DNA from: Pseudomonadota bacterium
Lineage (GTDB): Bacteria; Pseudomonadota; Gammaproteobacteria; Xanthomonadales; Xanthomonadaceae
Direction: 5' to 3'
DNA: 19,149 nt
Assembly: GCA_023444765.1 (NCBI GenBank)
Contig: JAEXLY010000027.1
Location: 1 to 19,149 of the forward strand
Both the position numbers and the translations under genes were made by a program. Shown here piece after piece: positions 1 to 6,624 of the stretch. Below the pieces are notes generated by a model. That model ran no database searches. It had not been told where the DNA came from and was given only the letters and a program-made list of their open reading frames with translations. The first letter of the stretch is position 1, and each line of letters begins with the position of its first letter.

Positions 1-219
1 GCCGTGCACCAGCGCCTCCTCGATCTCCTTCCAGCGCATGCCGTTACGCAACCCGACCAGCGCGGCCACGCCGCTGGCCAGCAGCAGCGCGATCTGGCTG
101 GCGCCGTAGACCGCGTCGTCGGCGAACAGGACGATGCCCAGCACCAGCAGCACGATCAGGAACAGCAACGGCGTCAGCGCCTGCAGCATGCTGGGCGCGC
201 GGGTGGTGGATGCGGTCAT
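1..219 (-). CDS. nhaC: Na+/H+ antiporter NhaC family, N-terminal part (runs off the window)
   Basis: The minus strand is open without a stop from an ATG at 219 to the window edge, giving the first 73 residues of a protein cut by the boundary. The translation has a short polar start, a strongly hydrophobic helix (about residues 16-32, ending LGIVLF), then a GASQIALLLASGVAALVG segment and the stretch LRNGMRWKEIEEALVHG. This hydrophobic helix followed by YG.sQIALLLA and an LRNG..W.ei..g motif matches the N-terminus I know from NhaC antiporters, inner-membrane proteins that exchange Na+ for H+. An AGGG element lies a few bases before the ATG. The gene follows the amino-acid permease on the same strand after 79 bp, with a hairpin between them, so it may be a separate unit. 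Only the beginning is visible, so the family call rests on a short segment. Confidence 0.72.
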   Translation of the reverse strand, partial: MTASTTRAPSMLQALTPLLFLIVLLVLGIVLFADDAVYGASQIALLLASGVAALVGLRNGMRWKEIEEALVHG

Positions 220-256
220 TGTTCGCCCTGCGATGCGTGCGGTGCGGAAGCGTCCA

Positions 257-280
257 GGCACGCCGGAGGGCCGGCGCACC
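257..280 (-). terminator. Hairpin after the amino-acid permease gene
   Basis: On the minus strand a 10-bp stem (GGTGCGCCGG with CCGGCGTGCC, including two G-U pairs) encloses a CCCT loop, starting about 19 bases after the permease stop codon. There is no U tract behind it, so it could be a terminator of the GC-rich type, a pause site or only a processing hairpin. Confidence 0.35.
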
Positions 281-298
281 CGTCGCCGGTCGTCGTCG

Positions 299-1804
299 TC
301 AGGCAGTGCGCCCGGTGGCGGTGCGGCTGAGCTTGCTGTTGCGGTAGCCGTAGCCGAAATAGATCAGCTGGCCCAGCAGGGTCCACAGCACGAAGATCAG
401 CCAGTGCTCCATGAACGACTGCAGGAACAGGAACAGGCAGGCGATCACGCCCAGCGGACAGACCAGCCAGAACAGCGGTACCCGGAACGGACGGTCCAGG
501 TCCGGCCGCGTGTAGCGCAGCACCAGCACGCCCAGGCACACGGTGGCGAAGGCGATCAGCGTGCCCATCGACACCAGTTCGCCCAGCACGCTCAGCGGCA
601 TGAAGCCGGCCAGCAGGCAGGCGGCCACGCCGACGACGATCGTGCCCACGTGCGGGGTCTGGAACTTGCGGTGCACGCGCCCGAACAGCGCGGGCAGCAG
701 GCCGTCGCGCGACATCGAATAGAAGATGCGCGGCTGCGCCATCAGCATCACCAGGATCACCGAGGACAGGCCGGCGATGGCGCCGATCTCGACCGCGGTC
801 TTGAGCCACTCCAGGTTGGCCGCCGGATCGGCGCGCATGGCCAGTTCCAGCGCCGTGGCCACCGGCTTGGCGGTGTCGAGTTCGCGGAACGGCGCGATGC
901 CCACCAGCACCGCGCACACCGCGATGTAGATCAGGGTGCAGGCCACCAGCGAGCCGAGGATGCCGATCGGCATGTCGCGCTGCGGGTTCTTGGCCTCGCC
1001 GGCCGCGGTGGAGACCGCGTCGAAGCCGATGTAGGCGAAGAACACGATGGTCGCGGCGCGGAACACGCCGTCCATGCCGAAGCGCCCCGGGCCTTCGTTC
1101 TCGGGGATGAACGGGGTGAAGTTGGCCGGATCGATGTACTGCATGCCGAAGCCGAGGAAGGCCGCGATCACCGCGACCTTGATCGCCACCACGATGGCGT
1201 TGACGAAGGCCGACTGGGTGATGCCGACGTAGCACAGGCCGCTGACGGCGGCCACGATCAGGATCGCCGGCAGGTTGATCACGCCGGCGGTGCGCACGAA
1301 CTCGCTGCCGTTCCAGGTGATCGGAGCGGTCGCAAGCTCGGCCGGGAAGGGCAGTCCGAGCGTCGTGGTCAGGAAGCTGACCAGGTAGCCGGACCAGCCC
1401 ACGGCCACCGTGCTCGATGCGAACAGGTATTCGAGCACCAGGCACCAGCCGATGAACCAGGCCACGTACTCGCCCAGCGTGGCGTAGGAATACGAGTAGG
1501 CGCTGCCCGAGACCGGCATCATGGCCGCGAACTCCGCGTAGCACAGGCCGGCGAAGGCGCAGGCCAGCCCGGCGAGCACGAAGCTGAGCATGATCGCCGG
1601 ACCGGCGTGGTTGGCGGCTGCCTGGCCGGTGAGCACGAAGATGCCGGCGCCGATCACCGCGCCCACGCCCAGCAGCACCAGGTGGCGCGCGGTCAGCGTC
1701 CGCCTGAGCGTCGCCTCTCCCTGCAGGGAGCCTTCGACCGGTTCGCCGGCATCCACGTGCGGCGCCGGTTCGACCGGCTTGACCCTGAACAGACTCTTCG
1801 ACAT
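299..1804 (-). CDS. APC-superfamily amino acid permease
   Basis: A 501-residue integral membrane protein of the amino acid-polyamine-organocation (APC) superfamily, expected to import amino acids across the inner membrane. The first helix (about residues 42-60) carries GVGAVIGAGIF, the glycine-rich unwound segment that binds the substrate amino and carboxyl groups in LeuT-fold APC carriers. About a dozen hydrophobic segments follow, and FAYIGFDAVSTAAGEAKNP (helix 6 region) is typical of the cationic amino-acid transporter/YfnA branch. The ATG at 1804 was chosen because AGGGA lies 8 bases upstream; the frame stays open to 1981 but the extra residues are not family-like. The C-terminus is short and polar. 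The substrate cannot be read from sequence. The gene diverges from the NUDIX gene across 154 bp in which I found no convincing promoter. Confidence 0.93.
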   Translation of the reverse strand: MSKSLFRVKPVEPAPHVDAGEPVEGSLQGEATLRRTLTARHLVLLGVGAVIGAGIFVLTGQAAANHAGPAIMLSFVLAGLACAFAGLCYAEFAAMMPVSGSAYSYSYATLGEYVAWFIGWCLVLEYLFASSTVAVGWSGYLVSFLTTTLGLPFPAELATAPITWNGSEFVRTAGVINLPAILIVAAVSGLCYVGITQSAFVNAIVVAIKVAVIAAFLGFGMQYIDPANFTPFIPENEGPGRFGMDGVFRAATIVFFAYIGFDAVSTAAGEAKNPQRDMPIGILGSLVACTLIYIAVCAVLVGIAPFRELDTAKPVATALELAMRADPAANLEWLKTAVEIGAIAGLSSVILVMLMAQPRIFYSMSRDGLLPALFGRVHRKFQTPHVGTIVVGVAACLLAGFMPLSVLGELVSMGTLIAFATVCLGVLVLRYTRPDLDRPFRVPLFWLVCPLGVIACLFLFLQSFMEHWLIFVLWTLLGQLIYFGYGYRNSKLSRTATGRTA

Positions 1805-1958
1805 CGGTGTTCCCTGAAGATGGACTTGGGGTGCCGGTGGGGTCGGCCGCGGAATCGTTACCGCTGCTACCTTGCCAAACGCCGATCCGGGGCACAAGCG
1901 CGCCAGGGATGGGCGAGAATGGCCGGTCCATGACCTATGACACTGGAGGCGCGCAGCA

Positions 1959-2534
1959 TTGATCGATGCCCAGGCACACACCGGTGCGCTGGCAGCGGCC
2001 TTCGACGACTACGGCCGGCGCTTCCCCGGACAGGCGGCGACAGCCGCCGGCTTCGCCGCGCTGCTGTCGGATCCGATGGACCCTTTCGTGCGCGATCGCC
2101 TCGACGGGCACTTCACCGCGTCGGCCTGGCTGGTCGACCGCTCGCGCTCGCGGGTGCTGCTCACCCATCACCGCAAGCTGGGCATCTGGGTGCAGCTGGG
2201 CGGCCACGCCGATGGCGACCGCGACCTGCGCGCCGTCGCCCTGCGCGAGGCGGAAGAGGAATCCGGCCTGCCCGGACTGCGAGTGGTGCCGGGCGTGTTC
2301 GACCTGGACCGGCACTGGATCCCGGAACGCAAGGGTGTCCCCGGGCACTGGCATTACGATGTGCGCTACGTGGTACACGCAGGCGGCAGCGAGGACTTCG
2401 TGGTCAGCGGGGAGTCGCACGCGCTGGCGTGGCGCGACATCGCCACGATCGCCAGCGATGCCGGCGCGGACGCGTCGCTGCGCAGGATGGCGCAGCGATG
2501 GCTGTCGCAGCGGCAGGACGACGACCTGGGCTAG
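1959..2534 (+). CDS. NUDIX hydrolase
   Basis: A 191-residue protein with a central NUDIX fold, which hydrolyses a nucleoside diphosphate linked to another moiety using divalent metal. The NUDIX box spans residues 82-104: G82, then R88 where the general pattern (Gx5Ex7REuxEExGu) has Glu, then R96-E97 and E100-E101 followed by SGL. The REAEEESGL core that binds metal is complete. The segment QLGGHADGD before it resembles a bacterial NUDIX subfamily in which that first Glu is not kept, so I do not read it as inactivation. The start is a TTG at 1959 with GGAGG nine bases upstream; no nearby ATG has comparable support. It converges on the HAD gene with 24 bp between stops. The substrate is unknown. 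Confidence 0.88.
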   Translation: MIDAQAHTGALAAAFDDYGRRFPGQAATAAGFAALLSDPMDPFVRDRLDGHFTASAWLVDRSRSRVLLTHHRKLGIWVQLGGHADGDRDLRAVALREAEEESGLPGLRVVPGVFDLDRHWIPERKGVPGHWHYDVRYVVHAGGSEDFVVSGESHALAWRDIATIASDAGADASLRRMAQRWLSQRQDDDLG

Positions 2535-2558
2535 ACGTGGCCTGCGCGACGCGAGCCT

Positions 2559-3242
2559 TCAGCGCCGCGCCGCGACCTCGTCGACGTGGCGCAGCAGGTC
2601 GGCCGGATCCTCGTACACGCGGAACGCGCCCGAGCGTTCCAGCTCCTCCAGCCCGTAGCCGCCCGACAGCAGCCCCACGCCCAGCGCACGCGCACGCTGC
2701 GCGGCCAGCATGTCCCAGATGCTGTCGCCGATCACCAGCGAGTGGCCGATGTCGACGCCCAGGCGGTCGGCCGCGGCCAGGAACAGGTCCGGATCGGGTT
2801 TGGCGTAGCGCACCTGGTCGCGGGTGACCACCGGCACCTGCGCGGGATCCACGCCGAGCGCGGCGATGTTGGGCGCAGCGGTCTCCATGCGCCCGCTGGT
2901 GGCGATCGCCCAGGGAATGCCTTCGGCGCTGAGGAACGCCAGCAGCTCCCGCGCGCCGGGCAGCGGACGGATGGCGCCGGCGGCCGCCTGCCGGTTGTAG
3001 GCCTCGGCGTGCCAGGCACGCAGACGCTCCAGCCGCTCCGGGGTGATGTCCAGGCCCGTCTCGCGCAGCAGGATGTTGGTGAACAGCCCGCCGCTCATGC
3101 CGATCTTGCGGTGGATGCGCCAGACCGAAAGATCGACACCCTCGCGGTCCAGCGCCTCCTTCCATGCCAGCACGTGCTGGTAGACGCTGTCGACCAGGGT
3201 GCCGTCGAGGTCGAACAGGAAGGCGGTGGACGTGCGTGGCAT
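2559..3242 (-). CDS. HAD-superfamily phosphatase (subfamily IA, phosphoglycolate phosphatase-like)
   Basis: A 227-residue soluble haloacid dehalogenase-type hydrolase. All four HAD motifs are present: motif I DLDGT with nucleophile D11 and acid/base D13; motif II TSG (T115-S116); motif III Lys K148 in AKPDPD; motif IV GDSIWD with D173 and D177. A helical cap sits between motifs I and II (about residues 20-90), as in subfamily IA phosphoglycolate phosphatase and beta-phosphoglucomutase relatives. The ATG at 3242 has GAGGAG about 6 bases upstream. It follows serA on the same strand after 60 bp, so the two could be co-transcribed. A role as phosphoserine phosphatase is not indicated, since SerB belongs to a different HAD subfamily; a housekeeping sugar-phosphate or phosphoglycolate phosphatase is more likely. 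Confidence 0.91.
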   Translation of the reverse strand: MPRTSTAFLFDLDGTLVDSVYQHVLAWKEALDREGVDLSVWRIHRKIGMSGGLFTNILLRETGLDITPERLERLRAWHAEAYNRQAAAGAIRPLPGARELLAFLSAEGIPWAIATSGRMETAAPNIAALGVDPAQVPVVTRDQVRYAKPDPDLFLAAADRLGVDIGHSLVIGDSIWDMLAAQRARALGVGLLSGGYGLEELERSGAFRVYEDPADLLRHVDEVAARR

Positions 3243-3267
3243 GGCGGTCTCCTCGACCTCGGCGTGT

Positions 3268-3299
3268 CGGTCCGGGCGTGCGGGTGGATCCCGCGACCG
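3268..3299 (-). terminator. Two-tier hairpin between serA and the HAD gene
   Basis: On the minus strand, just after the serA stop, an inner stem GCGGG/CCCGC with a 5-base loop is enclosed by CGGTC/GACCG with an asymmetric bulge. There is no U tract. It could reduce read-through from serA into the HAD gene, but at this GC content such stems also arise by chance. Confidence 0.2.
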
Positions 3300-3302
3300 G
3301 GC

Positions 3303-4544
3303 TCAGTAGAGAACGCGGGTGCGCAGCGTTCCGTCGATCTCGTTGAGCGCCGCGCGCAGGCGCGCGGTGATCTGCGGCGTGGAGGCGATGTCGATCACCA
3401 CGTAACCGACCTTGGCGTCGGTGCGCAGGAACTGGCCATCGATGTTGACGCCCTCGCGCGAGAACAGCTCGTTGATGCGCGACAGCACGCCGGGAACGTT
3501 GCGGTGGATGTGCAGGATGCGGTGGCTGCCGGCGTGCTCGGGCAGGGTGACCTCGGGGAAGTTGACGGCCGACAGCGTGCTGCCGTTGTCGCTGTAGCGC
3601 ACCAGCTTGGCCGCCACCTCGGTGCCGATGTTGTCCTGCGCCTCCAGCGTGCTGCCGCCCACGTGCGGGGTCAGGATCACGTTGTCGAACCGCGTCAACG
3701 GCGATTCGAACGCGTCGCCGTTGCCCTTGGGTTCGACCGGGAACACGTCCACCGCAGCGCCGCCGACATGGCCCGACTCCAGCGCCGCGGCCAGCGCGTC
3801 GATGTCGACCACCGTGCCGCGCGAGGCGTTGATCAGGTGGGCGCCCGGCTTCATCCGCGCGATCTGCGCGGCGCCGAACATCATCTGCGTGGCCGGCGTC
3901 TCGGGAACGTGCAGCGTCACGATGTCCGAGCGTTCCAGCAGGTCATCCAGGCCGGCGGCGGCGCGCGCGTTGCCAAGCGAGAGCTTGGTTTCGATGTCGT
4001 GGAAGATCACGTGCATGCCCAGCGACTCGGCCAGCACCCCGACCTGGGTGCCGATGTGGCCGTAGCCGATGATGCCCAGGGTCTTGCCGCGCACCTCGTG
4101 GCTGCCCAGCGCCGACTTGCTCCAGCCGCCGCGATGGCATTCGGCGTTCTTGAGCGGGATGCCGCGCATCAGCATGATCGCCTCGGCGACCACCAGTTCG
4201 GCCACGCTGCGGGTGTTGGAGTAGGGCGCGTTGAACACCGGGATCCCGGCCAGCTCGGCAGCCTCGAGGTCGACCTGGTTGGTGCCGATGCAGAAGCAGC
4301 CGATGGTGAGCAGCTTGCGTGCGTCCGCGATCACCTCGGCGGTGAGCTGGGTGCGCGAGCGGATACCCACGATGTGCGCGCCGGCGAGCTTGTCCTTGAG
4401 CTCCTGCCCGGCCAGCGACTTGGTCAACAGCTCGACCTGCTCGTAGCCCGCCGCCCTGAACACCTCGACCGCGCTCTGGCTGATGCCTTCGAACAGCACG
4501 ACGCGGATGTCCTGCTTCGGGAACGAGGTCTTCAGGGGCGTCAT
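3303..4544 (-). CDS. serA: D-3-phosphoglycerate dehydrogenase SerA
   Basis: A 413-residue enzyme that oxidises 3-phosphoglycerate to 3-phosphohydroxypyruvate with NAD+, the first step of serine synthesis. It aligns end to end with the E. coli-type SerA (about 410 residues). It has a substrate-domain segment IGCFCIGTNQVDL, the NAD-binding GYGHIG (160-165), catalytic R242 (SRG), E271 and H294 (TPHVGGST), and a C-terminal ACT domain (about 341-413) with HIHRN and VNI residues that bind the feedback inhibitor serine. E. coli SerA is also known to reduce 2-oxoglutarate to 2-hydroxyglutarate. The ATG at 4544 is preferred because it matches the family N-terminus and lies downstream of a possible promoter. 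An ATG at 4574 would add ten residues, and neither start has a good ribosome binding site. A D-2-hydroxyglutarate dehydrogenase-like gene diverges from it. Confidence 0.95.
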   Translation of the reverse strand: MTPLKTSFPKQDIRVVLFEGISQSAVEVFRAAGYEQVELLTKSLAGQELKDKLAGAHIVGIRSRTQLTAEVIADARKLLTIGCFCIGTNQVDLEAAELAGIPVFNAPYSNTRSVAELVVAEAIMLMRGIPLKNAECHRGGWSKSALGSHEVRGKTLGIIGYGHIGTQVGVLAESLGMHVIFHDIETKLSLGNARAAAGLDDLLERSDIVTLHVPETPATQMMFGAAQIARMKPGAHLINASRGTVVDIDALAAALESGHVGGAAVDVFPVEPKGNGDAFESPLTRFDNVILTPHVGGSTLEAQDNIGTEVAAKLVRYSDNGSTLSAVNFPEVTLPEHAGSHRILHIHRNVPGVLSRINELFSREGVNIDGQFLRTDAKVGYVVIDIASTPQITARLRAALNEIDGTLRTRVLY

Positions 4545-4579
4545 CGCGTTCGTGTCCGATGGGGAGGAAGCCATGCATT

Positions 4580-4608
4580 ATTCCAGATGCGGGCAGGCGA
4601 TTCCGCAA
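4580..4608 (-). promoter_or_regulatory. Possible serA promoter
   Basis: On the minus strand TTGCGG (4603-4608) and TGGAAT (4580-4585) are separated by 17 bases. Each hexamer is only a partial sigma-70 match. Transcription would begin near 4573, which would exclude the longer 4574 start of SerA and support 4544. The rest of the 268-bp serA/flavoenzyme gap is GC-rich and shows no clear operator. Confidence 0.3.
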
Positions 4609-4842
4609 CGCACAAAACGTTATTGCCGTGCTGCACGGAACGCCGGGCGCGGATGAACGGAACGCTGCGCCGGCAATTTTCGTTGCGACGGAAACGACCT
4701 TGCTCAGTGCAGAACATGCGAGGCGGGCGTGGCACGCGGCACCCGCTGGCGTTGCGCCGGAGGCTCTCGCGCCGGTCCGGGCATGCTGGACGCGTCCGGC
4801 GCCGGCTGGCACGCTTGGCTCCCCACGCCACGACCCGCCACG

Positions 4843-6243
4843 ATGACCGATCCGCGCCTGGCCGCGCTGCAGCAGTCGCTGCCGGAACTGCGCCTGCTCA
4901 CCGATGCCGCAGACCTCGAGCACTACGGTCACGACTGGACCAGGCGCTGGACGCCTGCGCCGCTTGCCATCGCGCTGCCTTCCTCCGTGGAACAGGTACA
5001 GGCCATCGTGCGCTGGGCGCGCGAACACCGCGTGGGCCTCGTGCCCTCCGGCGGACGCACCGGCCTGTCCGGCGGCGCGGTCGCCGCCGATGGCGAGCTG
5101 GTGTTGAGCCTGGAGCGGATGAACCGTGCGCTGGGTTTCGATCCGGTCGACCGCTGCCTCACCGTGCAGGCGGGCATGCCGCTGGAAGCGGTGCAGAACG
5201 CGGCGCGCGAGCACGGCCTGGCGTACCCGGTCGATTTCGCCTCGCGCGGCTCCTGCACGATCGGCGGGAACATCGCCACCAATGCCGGTGGCATCCGGGT
5301 GATCCGGTACGGCAATACCCGCGAGTGGGTGGCCGGGATCAAGCTGGTCGATGGTCGCGGCGAGGTGCTCGAGGTCGGGCGCGGACTGGTGAAGAACTCC
5401 AGCGGCTACGACCTTCGCCACCTGCTGGTGGCCTCCGAGGGCACGCTGGGCGTCATCGTCGAGGCCACGCTGCGGTTGACCGATCCGCCGCCCGATACCA
5501 GCGTGATGCTGCTGGCACTGCCGGATTTCGCCTCGCTGATGCGGGTGTTCGCCGCGCTGCGCGAGCGCCTGCAGCTCGAGGCGTTCGAGTTCTTCACCGA
5601 CCGTGCCCTGCACCACGTGCTGGCGCATGGCGCGCAGAAGCCGTTCGACGAGATCCATCCGTACTACGTGGTGACCGAGTTCGCCGCCGGCGAGGCGCAG
5701 GAAGCGGCGGTGATGTCCGCCTTCGAGCACTGCGTCGCCGAGGGCTGGGTGCTGGATGGCGTGATCAGCCAGAGCCAGGCCCAGGCCGCGCAGCTGTGGC
5801 GCCTGCGCGAGGCGATCACCGAGAGCCTGGCCCCCTACGTCCCTTACAAGAACGACGTGGCGGTGCGCGTGTCGGCCATGGCCGGATTCCTGGCCGAGAC
5901 CCAGGCGCTGCTGGCACGCGAGTACCCGCAGTTCGAGGTGGTGTGGTTCGGCCACATCGGCGATGGCAACCTCCACATCAACGTGCTCAAGCCTGAGGCC
6001 ATGCCGCAGCCGGAGTTCGTCTCGGAGTGCGAACGCGTGACGAAGCTCCTGGCCGATGCGCTGCAGCGCTGCGGCGGCAGCATTTCGGCCGAGCACGGCA
6101 TCGGCCTGGTCAAGAAGCCCTACCTGTCGTCCACCCGCAGTGCCGCGGAGATCGAACTGCTGCGCGGGATCCGCCGGGTAATGGATCCCGATGGCGTCAT
6201 GAATCCGGGCAAGCTGTTTGACCAGGTTCCGGCGCCGCCCTGA
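4843..6243 (+). CDS. FAD-binding oxidoreductase, D-2-hydroxyglutarate dehydrogenase type
   Basis: A 466-residue flavoenzyme of the GlcD/D-lactate dehydrogenase/D2HGDH family (PCMH-type FAD domain plus FAD-oxidase C-terminal domain). The FAD domain shows PSGGRTGLSGGA (68-79), the SCTIGGNIATNAGG loop (137-150) and VKNSSGYDL. The C-terminal domain holds FGHIGDGNLHIN (369-380) and AEHGIG (416-421), which carry the metal and substrate ligands in this family. The product would be a 2-oxo acid, with electrons passing to a flavoprotein or quinone. The ATG at 4843 gives the family's normal N-terminus; the frame is open to 4729 but that extension is unlike the family. It diverges from serA, and bacterial serA is known to work with D-2-hydroxyglutarate dehydrogenase, so D-2-hydroxyglutarate is the likeliest substrate. 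D-lactate or glycolate cannot be excluded. Confidence 0.88.
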   Translation: MTDPRLAALQQSLPELRLLTDAADLEHYGHDWTRRWTPAPLAIALPSSVEQVQAIVRWAREHRVGLVPSGGRTGLSGGAVAADGELVLSLERMNRALGFDPVDRCLTVQAGMPLEAVQNAAREHGLAYPVDFASRGSCTIGGNIATNAGGIRVIRYGNTREWVAGIKLVDGRGEVLEVGRGLVKNSSGYDLRHLLVASEGTLGVIVEATLRLTDPPPDTSVMLLALPDFASLMRVFAALRERLQLEAFEFFTDRALHHVLAHGAQKPFDEIHPYYVVTEFAAGEAQEAAVMSAFEHCVAEGWVLDGVISQSQAQAAQLWRLREAITESLAPYVPYKNDVAVRVSAMAGFLAETQALLAREYPQFEVVWFGHIGDGNLHINVLKPEAMPQPEFVSECERVTKLLADALQRCGGSISAEHGIGLVKKPYLSSTRSAAEIELLRGIRRVMDPDGVMNPGKLFDQVPAPP

Positions 6244-6313
6244 CATGCGGCGCGTTCAGCCGCCTGCGCCCGCGAGCGGATAAGCTGGCCGCCCCGCACC
6301 CGGACCCGTGTCG

Positions 6314-6616
6314 ATGAAAGCTGCCGCCTTCCTGCTCGCGCTGACCGCCTGCACCAGCCTGGCCGCCCAGGCCGGCAGTTTCGCCGGTACCACCGGAGGC
6401 GCCGCGTCCGCGGGCAGCTCGGCGTCTTCCGGCACCACCTCGGGCGACGACAAGCTGGTACTGGCCGCGCGCGAGGACGCGGCGCTGTTCGTGGCCAGCG
6501 ATGGTGCGATCCGCGGCGCGCGCCTGGAAGCCGCGCTGCGGCACCTGCGCGAACGCGATCCCGGGGCGCGCGACGCCGACGATCTGCGGCTGGCGCAGGC
6601 GATCCTCGCCCGCTGA
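6314..6616 (+). CDS. Small secreted DUF2388-family protein
   Basis: A 100-residue protein with a signal peptide (MKAAAFLLALTACTSLAAQA, cleavage near residue 20). A Gly/Ser/Ala/Thr-rich segment (about 21-43) is followed by a conserved core containing DDKLVLAAREDAALFVAS, then IRGARLEAALRHLRE and a final DLRLAQAILA. This pattern (DDK.VLAAR.DAA.FVAS.G.IRG..LEAAL...R) is what I recall for DUF2388, small periplasmic proteins of unknown function known mainly from Pseudomonas and relatives. The ATG at 6314 is favoured over an in-frame GTG at 6308 because it begins directly with the signal peptide. No strong ribosome binding site is visible. It ends 8 bp before the DUF4105 gene, so the two are almost certainly co-transcribed. 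No catalytic motif is seen; it may be a partner or substrate of the next protein. Confidence 0.75.
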   Translation: MKAAAFLLALTACTSLAAQAGSFAGTTGGAASAGSSASSGTTSGDDKLVLAAREDAALFVASDGAIRGARLEAALRHLRERDPGARDADDLRLAQAILAR

Positions 6617-6624
6617 GACCCCTG

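Noticed and set aside
134..1933. 599-residue plus-strand open frame, and a 571-residue minus-strand frame at 216-1931
   Set aside because: Both are out-of-frame or antisense to the amino-acid permease, are rich in Arg, Gly, His and Ala, and show no domain. They are typical GC-rich shadow frames.
1805..1958. Possible divergent promoters between permease and NUDIX genes (TTGGCA on minus, TATGAC on plus)
   Set aside because: No pairing of -35 and -10 hexamers at acceptable spacing could be found on either strand.
2586..5996. 1136-residue plus-strand frame over the HAD gene and serA
   Set aside because: Antisense to two well-supported enzymes and of low-complexity composition, then out of frame with the flavoenzyme gene.
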